Source of the DNA: an uncultured Coriobacteriaceae bacterium
GTDB lineage: Bacteria; Actinomycetota; Coriobacteriia; Coriobacteriales; Eggerthellaceae
NCBI GenBank assembly: GCA_900554945.1
Contig: USJN01000048.1
Coordinates: forward strand, 1 to 8,697
Length of the DNA stretch: 8,697 nt
Direction: 5' to 3'
Position numbers and translations under genes: made by a program. Positions 1 through 6,356 of the stretch are shown here, in pieces. The notes below the pieces were generated by a model. It was not told the origin of the DNA. It searched no databases and saw only the letters and a program-made list of their open reading frames with translations. Each line of letters starts with the position of its first letter. The first letter of the stretch is position 1.

Positions 1-254
1 GCTGAATTATCCGTGGTTCATCCTCCCTAGGTGAGGAATCTTTGCGGCGGAAAGGCTTGCTGGAAGGGGAATCGTGCGGAAGCGATCAGGTGAGGCGGAC
101 GCTCAGCTGCGGGGTTGAGGCTGGCATCCGTAGGTTGACCGACCAGGCGCGAGATTGAGCGAATGCAAGTCAGCCCCTCGCGCGTGATGATCTCGGGGCT
201 TCCGTGGCGATCCTACTGCGTTGCCAAAGCACCGTTTGACCCCTTCGCGCGCCG
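1..254. other. No supportable gene at the left edge
   Basis: This stretch lies downstream of the NA37 stop codon. I see no convincing ORF or RNA. A 6-bp inverted repeat (AGCCCC at 172-177, GGGGCT at 195-200) is too weak and too far from the stop to call a terminator. The first 35 bases could be the tail of a plus-strand gene ending in TGA, but too few codons are present to judge. Confidence 0.4.
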
Positions 255-1355
255 CTACTTGTTCTCGATGCTTCCGATGTTTTTGAGCTCGATGCGGATG
301 AGCCCGTTTGACGTGCTGGTGAACTCGATGAACTCGGGATTCTGCGCGTACTCTGCCGGGAAGGTGATCTCGATGCCGGTGTCGGTGCGGATCTTGTGGT
401 TGCGCGTGACGCGCTTGGCGACCGCGCGTTCGACGGGCGCGTGCTCGGGAAGATTTTCCTTCTGCGCCGCTTCGACGAAGCTGCGGCGCGGCCCCTCGTC
501 CTCGAACACCTCTTCGACGAACTCGTCGAAGGGCACCTCATCGGAGTCTTCGGCGTTCTCGGCGACGTACGCCTTCGCCTTCGCCGTGGCGATCGCCGCG
601 TTGGCACCGTACTCGTTGGCAACCTTCTCGACCAGGCGCATCGTCGTGTCGATGAGCTCCTTGCTCGACGCTTCCATCGTGCACTGAAGCAGGCCCTGCG
701 GGATGAGGTAGCGCTCCTCGCCAGCAATCTCGCGCGCCTTGTCGACGAACTGCACCGACATGGTGCGGACGTCCACCAGGGCAAACGAGGAGATTTTCTG
801 CGAGGGGCTCGGCAGGATGGCGTGGTGGCGCTCGATGCGGTTCACCGACGCGCCGTCTTCGGCCTTGCCCACCTCGTGCATGAATGCCGGCTTGCTCTCG
901 AGAAGCAGCAGTCCGAAGTAGCGGGTGCTTCTTCCGGCGAACGCCGCATCGAGCTCGGCCTGGGCAGCCGCGGCTTCTTCTTCGGACATCTCCGCGAGGT
1001 CATCCGCGGCGAGCTTCGGGGCGCGCGGCGAGTCCTCGAAATCGACGACGAGCAGGTCGCACGAGGCCGGCTGCTCCATGCGGCTAAGCTCGCTTCCTAG
1101 GAATTCGGCGATCATGAGCGAGAGGTCGGTGAAGTTGTTCTGCCCGTTCAGGTAGTCGGAAAGCTCGTTTTTGAAACCGCTTTCGGCCTCGAACTCGCCG
1201 CGCTTGTTGTCGATGTTGCCCAGCGCATGCTTCGCGACGCGCTGCACGTAGGATTTCACGTTCTTGTCCGAGAGGTCCAGCTCTTCCTGCGAAAACACGT
1301 TCACGCATGAGACGAAATCGAAAACGTGCAAAATGGCGTGGTTGATTTTGAACAT
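255..1355 (-). CDS. NA37/NdpA-family nucleoid-associated protein
   Basis: The 366-residue product belongs to the 37-kDa nucleoid-associated protein family (Pfam NA37; E. coli YejK/NdpA), which binds double-stranded DNA in the nucleoid; its precise role is poorly defined. Family signatures seen are the N-terminal FKINHAILHVFDF (2-14), the FSQEELDLSD block (21-30), HHAILPSPSQKI (177-188), a long helical middle, and the C-terminal NHKIRTDTGIEITFPAEY (319-336) and IRIELKNIG (353-361). The open frame continues upstream to 1613, but I chose the ATG at 1353-1355 because the family starts with this motif and a GAGGGAG Shine-Dalgarno lies 9 bases before it. Residues about 109-143, rich in Ala, Glu and Asp, look like an insertion relative to Firmicutes members as I remember them. 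The gene stands alone and diverges from polA across a repeat-rich intergenic region. Family assignment is firm; the cellular role is not. Confidence 0.93.
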   Translation of the reverse strand: MFKINHAILHVFDFVSCVNVFSQEELDLSDKNVKSYVQRVAKHALGNIDNKRGEFEAESGFKNELSDYLNGQNNFTDLSLMIAEFLGSELSRMEQPASCDLLVVDFEDSPRAPKLAADDLAEMSEEEAAAAQAELDAAFAGRSTRYFGLLLLESKPAFMHEVGKAEDGASVNRIERHHAILPSPSQKISSFALVDVRTMSVQFVDKAREIAGEERYLIPQGLLQCTMEASSKELIDTTMRLVEKVANEYGANAAIATAKAKAYVAENAEDSDEVPFDEFVEEVFEDEGPRRSFVEAAQKENLPEHAPVERAVAKRVTRNHKIRTDTGIEITFPAEYAQNPEFIEFTSTSNGLIRIELKNIGSIENK

Positions 1356-1408
1356 GGAATCGGGCTCCCTCTCGTGACGAATAGCGGGAACACACATTAC
1401 CCCATGAA

Positions 1409-1680
1409 GTGCGCGTGGGCAAACGCAAGTCGGCTGTGCAGTGGAGGGGCTGGCATTTGAGGTGCGCTCGAAAATGGCGGACGCAAGTCGGTCTCGGTGC
1501 GATGGGGAGGTCGGGCGTTTGGGAGCGCGCGAAATGGCGGCTAAAGACGGCGGCGTGCGACGGGGGATGCTGGGCGTTTCGGAGCGTGTGCGAAAATGGC
1601 GTGCGCAAGCCATTTTCGCCGCGATGGAGGGTCCAGGTCGGGGTGTTCAAGGGCGTGTACAAAATTGACGATAAGTTGCG
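1409..1680. repeat. Degenerate tandem array, ~60-bp unit, four copies plus a partial fifth
   Basis: Four diverged direct repeats begin near 1409, 1461, 1522 and 1581; a fifth begins near 1650 and runs into the left inverted repeat at 1656. Each unit has a head resembling GNGCGNGCGAAAATGGCG, then a CGCAAGTCGG-like block. The tail resembles GCGATGGGGAGGTCGGGCGTTT (for example 1499-1520). The AAATGGCG cores start at 1472, 1532 and 1594, spacings of 60 and 62. These spacings are not all multiples of three, so a repeated protein is unlikely. The array lies directly upstream of the NA37 gene. Alignment was by eye. Confidence 0.75.
1590..1619. repeat. Perfect 11-bp inverted repeat inside the fourth array unit
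   Basis: GCGAAAATGGC (1590-1600) and GCCATTTTCGC (1609-1619) are exact reverse complements separated by the 8-base spacer GTGCGCAA. The other units of the array lack the right arm. No T-tract follows on either strand, and no gene ends nearby, so it is not an obvious terminator. It could be an operator-like palindrome or a cruciform. Confidence 0.7.
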
Positions 1681-1827
1681 CAGGAATTGTGTATGACACC
1701 ACAAAATGCATAACAATGGGGATTAACTCTGTTCGATTTCGCTTCGAATGGGACATTATTGGGACAGCAAAGTCGATTATTGGGTTGGCTTCATCGTTTC
1801 TTCACAACTTATCGTCATTTTTGTACA
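1656..1827. mobile_element. 172-bp element with 25-bp terminal inverted repeats (MITE-like, or paired operator sites)
   Basis: The left end (1656-1680) reads TGTACAAAATTGACGATAAG followed by TTGCG. The right end (1803-1827), read on the minus strand, matches it at 23 of 25 bases; the differences are T/A at repeat position 10 and C/T at position 24. Both ends begin with TGTACA. The 122-bp interior is clearly more AT-rich than its surroundings and has no convincing ORF. No target-site duplication is evident: the outer flanks are AAGGGCG on the left and GGGTGGG on the right. A non-autonomous transposable element fits the symmetry. Alternatively, two copies of a regulator site could face each other between the divergent NA37 and polA genes. 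The inverted repeat is certain; its nature is inference. Confidence 0.55.
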
Positions 1828-1893
1828 GGGTGGGCATCGGGAAGGCCGGTTGAGTCTGCTTGCTTGCGGGGAGGAGCGGGAGCAGCAGCCGCC

Positions 1894-2037
1894 CGCCCAC
1901 GAGGAGCGCGACACCCGCGCGGCCTGAGAGGTACGTGGAGCTCGTGATGCTCGCGAGGTTCGCAACACGCGCGACACCCGCGCCGCCCGCGAGACGCACG
2001 GAACCCGCGACACCCGCGACACCCGCGACACGCGCAG
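1894..2037. repeat. Decayed 9-bp minisatellite upstream of polA
   Basis: Sixteen consecutive 9-base units keep one register across this stretch. On the minus strand the consensus is TCGCGGGTG. The units at 2011-2019 and 2020-2028 are identical and the one at 2002-2010 differs by one base; copies become progressively more diverged towards the left. Because 9 is a multiple of three, all frames stay open and give low-complexity ORFs (Ser-Arg-Val or Val-Ala-Gly runs) that I do not accept as genes. The freshest copies end about 40 bases before the polA -10 element. Confidence 0.8.
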
Positions 2038-2072
2038 AGGCATTGGAGAAGACGCGGGCCCGACCGATTCCG

Positions 2073-2081
2073 TGCTACACT
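2073..2081 (+). promoter_or_regulatory. Putative extended -10 promoter of polA
   Basis: TGCTACACT combines an extended -10 TG with the hexamer TACACT (2076-2081). No good -35 lies at 16-18 bases upstream, which is common for extended -10 promoters. Transcription would start near 2088, leaving a leader of about 30 bases. A GGGAGGG Shine-Dalgarno (2106-2112) lies 6 bases before the polA ATG. Confidence 0.4.
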
Positions 2082-2118
2082 GATTTGCCGAGAACACCGC
2101 GACTCGGGAGGGTCTTCC

Positions 2119-4746
2119 ATGTCTAAAACTGTGGCCGTCATCGATGGCAATTCGCTTATGCACCGCGCCTACCACGCCGTTCCGCCCACGATGAACGCGC
2201 CCGACGGCACGCCGACCAACGCGTGCTTCGGCTTCATCGCCATGCTGCTGAAGTTTGTGGAGATGGCGCACCCGGACGCCATCGTGTGCGCCTTCGATGC
2301 GGGGCGCCCGAAGTGGCGCATGGAGGCGATCGAGCAGTACAAGGCGCAACGCCCCCCGATGGATGACGCGCTGAAAGTGCAGTTTCCCCTGATGGAAGGC
2401 CTGCTCGAAGCGATGAACGTCCCAGTTGTACGCGTAAAAGGATGGGAAGGCGACGACATCTTAGGCACCGTGTCCGCGCGCGATGAGGCGCTCGGGTACC
2501 GCACGCTGCTCGTGTCCGGCGATAAGGACGTCTACCAACTCGTGAGCGAGCTCACCCACGTCGTCACGACCAAGAAGGGCATCACCGACGTCGCGATCTA
2601 CGGCCCCGACGAGGTCTTCGAGCGCTACGGTGTCACACCCGCCCAGTTCCCCGACTTCCTCGGGCTTAAGGGCGACGCGTCCGACAACATCCCCGGCGTG
2701 CCTGGCGTGGGCGACAAAACGGCCGCGAAGCTGCTTTCCGCCTACGGCAACCTCGAGGGCATCTACGAGCACACCGGCGAGCTCAAAGGCAAGCAGAAGG
2801 AGAAGATCGAGACCAACCGCGACCAGGCGTTCGCGAGCCGGAAGGTGGCGACCATCTCGCGCGATGTCGATTTCGAGCTCGACTTGGAGGACGCGGCGTT
2901 CCCCTCGTTCGACGCCGCGCGCGTGACGGCAGCCTTCAAGAACGTCCGCTTCAATGCGCATCTGACCCACGTGCTGAACCTCGTGGGGGAGAAGGCGCCT
3001 GCCGAGCGCGCCGCGCTTTCGTGGGAGCCCGTTCTGCACGGGGCCGACGCGCATGCCGCCGTTAAGGGCGCGATTGCGGAGGGGGAACGCGTGGGCATCG
3101 CGTTCGTCGAGCCCGAGCAGGCGTCGCTGTTCGACACGGGCGCGTTCGCGGCATTTTCCACCTCGAAGGGCGTTGCTTCCTTCGAAGGCGACGAGGCGCT
3201 TTCGGTGCTTGCCCAGGTCGTGGCGCAGGGGCGCTTCGCCGCGCTCGACGCGAAGGAGATGCTGCACCGGGTGTATCCCGCGGACACGACGCAGGAGGCT
3301 CGCATCACCGACGAGGAGCTGTTTGCGGCTGAAATCTTCGACGTGGGGCTTGCGGGCTACGTGATGAACTCGTCCGTTTCCGACTATACGCTCGAATCGC
3401 TCGCCGACGAGTACTTAGGCGGGGCCCTTCCCGAGGTGAAGACCGACGAGGAGCGTGCCTGCGTGCTCGCCGCGGCGGCGCGCGCGCTCGAGGAGCCGCT
3501 TTCCCGCGCGCTCGAAGACGACGGGTCGATGCGCACCTACGCCGAGATCGACCTGCCGCTTGTTCCCGTGCTCACCGCGATGGAGCGCACGGGCGCCGCG
3601 ATCGACGTCGCACACCTTGACGAGATCGGCGAGCGCACGCAGGGCGACGTTGATGCCTTGCGCGCGCGGATCATCGAGCTTGCCGGCGAGGAGTTCAACG
3701 TCGACTCGCCCAAACAGCTCGGTCATATCCTGTTCGAGGTCTTGGGCCTGCCGCCGAAGAAGAAGACGCAGCGCGGATATTCCACCGACGCGAAGGTGCT
3801 CAAGGAGCTCGCCGAGGTTCACGAGCTGCCCGCGCTCGTCCTGCGCTACCGCGAGCTCGCCAAGATCAAGTCGACCTACATCGATGCGCTGCCCCGCATG
3901 CGCGCAACCGACGGGCGCGTCCATTCCTCGTTCAACGAGACGGTGACGACGACGGGGCGTTTGTCCTCGTCAGACCCGAATTTGCAGAACATCCCCGTGC
4001 GCACCGAGTTCGGCCGCCACATTCGAGAGTGCTTCGTGCCGCTCGACGAGGACTCGCTGTTTCTCTCGGCTGACTACTCGCAGATCGAGCTTCGCCTGCT
4101 CGCGCACCTGTCGGGTGACGAGCACCTGGTCGCGGCTTTCAACAGCGGCGCCGATTTCCACGCATCGACGGCGAGCCGCGTGTTCGGCATCCCTGTGGAG
4201 GAAGTGACGCCCGAGCTTCGCTCCCGCGCGAAGGCTGTGAACTTCGGCATCGTCTACGGGCAGCAGGCGTTCGGGCTCTCGCAGAGTCTTGGTGTACCGT
4301 TCGGCGAGGCCAAGGACATGATCGACCGTTACTTCGAGGCCTATCCCGGCGTGCGCGCGTACCTGGACGCCACGGTCGAGCAGGCGCGCGAGCGCGGGTA
4401 CGCAGAGACGATGTTCGGCCGCAAGCGCCACATTCCCGAGCTCCATGCGGGCAACGCGAACCTGCGCGGGTTTGGGGAGCGCACGGCGATGAACCATCCC
4501 ATGCAGGGCTCGGCCGCCGACATCATCAAGCTCGCGATGATCGAGGTGTCGCGCAGGCTGCGGGAAGAGGGCTTCGCCGCGAAGCTGCTCATCCAGGTGC
4601 ACGACGAACTGGACTTCAGCGTGCCCCGAAGCGAGGTCGAGGCGCTCTCGGCCATGGTGCGCGAGGTGATGGAGGGCGTCGTCGAGCTTAAGGTTCCCCT
4701 CATCGCCGACGTTTCGAGTGCCCCCACCTGGGCGGAAGCACACTAG
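2119..4746 (+). CDS. polA: DNA polymerase I, proofreading-deficient
   Basis: This 875-residue enzyme does nick translation, Okazaki-fragment maturation and repair synthesis. The 5' nuclease domain (about 1-290) has its metal ligands: D9, D60, the GWEGDD block with E110, D112 and D113, GDKD (134-137), and the helix-hairpin-helix GLKGDASDNIPGVPGVGDKT (182-201). The central domain (about 300-485) has the 3'-5' exonuclease fold position, but I find no equivalents of the four catalytic carboxylates (E. coli D355, E357, D424, D501). The polymerase domain carries TTTGRLSSSDPNLQNIP (610-626), motif A DYSQIELRL (D652), motif B with K705, F709 and Y713, and motif C QVHDEL (D829, E830). It should therefore polymerise without proofreading, as Taq and Bst enzymes do. 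The ATG is supported by a GGGAGGG Shine-Dalgarno and the family start. Length and motifs are complete. Confidence 0.98.
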   Translation: MSKTVAVIDGNSLMHRAYHAVPPTMNAPDGTPTNACFGFIAMLLKFVEMAHPDAIVCAFDAGRPKWRMEAIEQYKAQRPPMDDALKVQFPLMEGLLEAMNVPVVRVKGWEGDDILGTVSARDEALGYRTLLVSGDKDVYQLVSELTHVVTTKKGITDVAIYGPDEVFERYGVTPAQFPDFLGLKGDASDNIPGVPGVGDKTAAKLLSAYGNLEGIYEHTGELKGKQKEKIETNRDQAFASRKVATISRDVDFELDLEDAAFPSFDAARVTAAFKNVRFNAHLTHVLNLVGEKAPAERAALSWEPVLHGADAHAAVKGAIAEGERVGIAFVEPEQASLFDTGAFAAFSTSKGVASFEGDEALSVLAQVVAQGRFAALDAKEMLHRVYPADTTQEARITDEELFAAEIFDVGLAGYVMNSSVSDYTLESLADEYLGGALPEVKTDEERACVLAAAARALEEPLSRALEDDGSMRTYAEIDLPLVPVLTAMERTGAAIDVAHLDEIGERTQGDVDALRARIIELAGEEFNVDSPKQLGHILFEVLGLPPKKKTQRGYSTDAKVLKELAEVHELPALVLRYRELAKIKSTYIDALPRMRATDGRVHSSFNETVTTTGRLSSSDPNLQNIPVRTEFGRHIRECFVPLDEDSLFLSADYSQIELRLLAHLSGDEHLVAAFNSGADFHASTASRVFGIPVEEVTPELRSRAKAVNFGIVYGQQAFGLSQSLGVPFGEAKDMIDRYFEAYPGVRAYLDATVEQARERGYAETMFGRKRHIPELHAGNANLRGFGERTAMNHPMQGSAADIIKLAMIEVSRRLREEGFAAKLLIQVHDELDFSVPRSEVEALSAMVREVMEGVVELKVPLIADVSSAPTWAEAH

Positions 4747-4748
4747 AA

Positions 4749-4776
4749 GGCTAGGGAAGGCGCAGCTTCCCTAGCC
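4749..4776. terminator. Hairpin terminator shared by polA and the convergent ATPase gene
   Basis: GGCTAGGGAAG (4749-4759) and CTTCCCTAGCC (4766-4776) form a perfect 11-bp stem with a 6-base loop. It starts 2 bases after the polA stop and lies 13 bases beyond the stop of the minus-strand gene, so it can serve both. There is no clear T-run on either side, so termination efficiency is uncertain. Confidence 0.7.
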
Positions 4777-4789
4777 GCGGGCGGCGCGC

Positions 4790-5776
4790 TTACTGCTCTG
4801 CACACGGCAGAATCCCCAAATTCGGCAAGCCTTTCTCTATTGCTCCACGCGTATGCTCAGCGAGATATGATTCGTTAAGTCTCGATTTGCTGTATGTGAG
4901 AAAAGTACCGCGCGTTTTCTCGATAAGCTCATGTGTGAAGAATTGCTCCCAGCTGAAGAAGTCGGCACTTTCGATATAAGAGGCTGGACTCCGAAGCATC
5001 TCCTGCGTTCGTTTGTCGGGAAATAGGCCCGATTTCAGGACAAGCCACTCAAATGATTCGGGCAGGAAGAGCTTAATGCGCTTGAATCGTTGAAGCGATA
5101 CAAGGAACTCCATTTCGGGTCCGAATGCTGCTCCGTCGGCGATTACAAGGATATCCCGCTCTTTCCTATTGAGCGCAATATCGTAGATGTTCGACTTCCC
5201 GCCTGCGCTTATGCAGGGTATGCCGCTATTTTTGCAAAGTACGGCAAAGAATTCGTAGCCAGAGTTACTGTCTTCGACGATGACAACTTGCGGCTTTGCG
5301 CCGTCGAACTCGCTTTTCCCGTAAATGCGGTATGTGGAGGCATAGGTTCGTGAATAGACGGGGTACTTCGTTGTTGAGCGGTTGGTGTTCTTAAGGCCGT
5401 AAATCTCGTCGACGCTGTAGGGGAGTTGTGGAAGCGATTCTCGCGCGACCAACACGTAATAGTTGCTGCTACGGCGTGCCGCGTGCGCGAATTCGTGCGA
5501 TTTCATGAAGCTGCTGTCCTCGTCGATGAACACGATGCTGTTCTCGATGAACGAAAGATCACGCAGCCAGTTACGCCCTGCGAGTATTTTGCAGGGAACA
5601 TCGCAATTAATGACCACGCCGCTGTTTGCTCCAAGCTCGTCATAGGCGGCAATGAGCTCGAGAAGAGTTGTCTTCCCGGTTGCGCTCTTGCCTTGAAGAA
5701 TGGTGAGGTTCCTTGAAACGGTGAGCTTGATCTGCACTTTGTTGTTGCGGACTACAACATCGTGGACTCCTCTCAT
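4790..5776 (-). CDS. P-loop ATPase with TOPRIM-like C-terminal half, partner of DUF4869 protein
   Basis: I do not recognise a characterised family. The 328-residue product starts with a compact P-loop domain: Walker A GKSATGKTT (29-37) and Walker B SIVFIDED (80-87, D85 and E86), only about 45 residues apart, then the strand YYVLVARES (106-114). No ABC signature is visible. The second half recalls a degenerate TOPRIM/DUF4435-like fold: QVVIVEDSNSGYEFF (163-177, E168), an AGGKSN turn, and DILVIADGAAFG (208-219, D214). An upstream ATG at 5797 is in frame, but I prefer the ATG at 5774-5776. It overlaps the DUF4869 stop as ATGA and has GAGGGAG 8 bases before it. Together these imply translational coupling and perhaps a complex. 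GC is low (28 of 60 in 5041-5100, against 40 of 60 in polA 4081-4140), suggesting transfer. An ATP-dependent nuclease or sensor, possibly for defence, is speculation. Confidence 0.85.
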   Translation of the reverse strand: MRGVHDVVVRNNKVQIKLTVSRNLTILQGKSATGKTTLLELIAAYDELGANSGVVINCDVPCKILAGRNWLRDLSFIENSIVFIDEDSSFMKSHEFAHAARRSSNYYVLVARESLPQLPYSVDEIYGLKNTNRSTTKYPVYSRTYASTYRIYGKSEFDGAKPQVVIVEDSNSGYEFFAVLCKNSGIPCISAGGKSNIYDIALNRKERDILVIADGAAFGPEMEFLVSLQRFKRIKLFLPESFEWLVLKSGLFPDKRTQEMLRSPASYIESADFFSWEQFFTHELIEKTRGTFLTYSKSRLNESYLAEHTRGAIEKGLPNLGILPCAEQ

Positions 5777-6225
5777 TTTGCGGACTCCCTCAGGCATTTG
5801 GCTGCAACGAGAACAAGCTCGTCCATCGAATGGACAACTTCGTCGGTGTTGGCGACATGGATGGTGAACCGCCTTTCACCGAAGTTCATGAGGTGATAAA
5901 GATTGACAGTGACATCTTGGGCCTTGCCGATGGCTAGAATCCACCGTGCGCAATTATCACCGCAATTGGAGGCGTTGTAGATGTTCTCGGGCATGAAATG
6001 CATGAGAAGCAAAGTCTTTGTGCCGCTTGAGAGTTTTTCGGGCGGGATGACGCCGAGGACCTTCGTTTCGATGGCATTGGGACCCAAGACAACGCCGCGA
6101 TCGACGGCCTTGATGATCTTTTGGGCGAAAGGGTCTTCGAGCCACTCGGCCGAGTAAACGTTGTTGAAAAAGATAGACGTATTGTAGATAACGCCGTCCA
6201 TGTCTCCATAGTGAATTGTAAGCAA
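5773..6225 (-). CDS. DUF4869 family protein
   Basis: The 150-residue product matches my memory of DUF4869, a family of unknown function common in gut Firmicutes. The supporting blocks are the N-terminal IHYGDMDGVIYNTSIFFNN (4-22), an internal LLLMHF strand, the NASNCGDNCARWIL segment (about 84-97) with its paired cysteines, and a C-terminal VHSMDELVLVA. No signal peptide or membrane segment is visible, so it is probably cytosolic. I place the start at TTG (6223-6225): the family begins at this point and AAAGG lies about 7 bases upstream, whereas the first ATG would remove the conserved N-terminus. It is the first gene of a two-gene operon; its stop overlaps the ATPase start by ATGA. Both genes share the low GC content. 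The molecular function is unknown. Confidence 0.87.
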   Translation of the reverse strand: MLTIHYGDMDGVIYNTSIFFNNVYSAEWLEDPFAQKIIKAVDRGVVLGPNAIETKVLGVIPPEKLSSGTKTLLLMHFMPENIYNASNCGDNCARWILAIGKAQDVTVNLYHLMNFGERRFTIHVANTDEVVHSMDELVLVAAKCLRESAK

Positions 6226-6251
6226 GGCAAAACCTTTCTTCGTTGGAGCAA

Positions 6252-6257
6252 AGTATA
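6252..6257 (-). promoter_or_regulatory. Putative -10 element of the DUF4869-ATPase operon
   Basis: On the minus strand the hexamer reads TATACT within GATATATACTTTGC, about 27 bases before the TTG start and just ahead of the AAAGG Shine-Dalgarno. A matching -35 is not visible. It would give a short leader. Confidence 0.4.
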
Positions 6258-6318
6258 TATCAGGAAGGCGAGCGGGAGGGTTGCGGGCCGTCGGAATCGG
6301 CCGATTGCGAATCCGCGG

Positions 6319-6324
6319 TATAAT
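6319..6324 (+). promoter_or_regulatory. Putative -10 element of the HerA-like gene
   Basis: A perfect TATAAT sits in GCGGTATAATGGGCC, 32 bases before the GTG start. The -35 at the expected distance is weak. An AAGGAGGA Shine-Dalgarno (6346-6353) follows, unusually close (3 bases) to the GTG. This promoter diverges from that of the DUF4869 operon within 131 bases. Confidence 0.5.
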
Positions 6325-6356
6325 GGGCCAATCTCAGCCGACCGCAAGGAGGACCC

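Noticed and set aside
1..35. Tail of a plus-strand gene reading LNYPWFILPR then stop
   Set aside because: Only ten codons are visible at the edge; other frames are equally short, so coding cannot be judged.
1356..1613. N-terminal extension of the NA37 gene to 1613
   Set aside because: The extension crosses the non-coding tandem array, is Arg/Ser/Pro rich, and lacks family similarity; the ATG at 1355 has a good Shine-Dalgarno and the family start motif.
1656..1827. CRISPR-like interpretation of the repeats upstream of NA37
   Set aside because: The ~60-bp units are heavily diverged over their whole length with no conserved-repeat/unique-spacer alternation, and the 25-bp sequence occurs as one inverted pair only.
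1777..2349. Minus-strand ORFs across the 9-bp repeats (Ser-Arg-Val and Val-Ala-Gly runs)
   Set aside because: All frames stay open because the repeat is a multiple of three. The 1777-2349 ORF runs into polA codons, and the 1802-1999 ORF ends inside the inverted repeat. There is no supporting Shine-Dalgarno or family resemblance.
2461..3267. 268-residue minus-strand ORF inside polA
   Set aside because: Antisense shadow of a gene with complete conserved motifs; no ribosome-binding site or recognisable domain.
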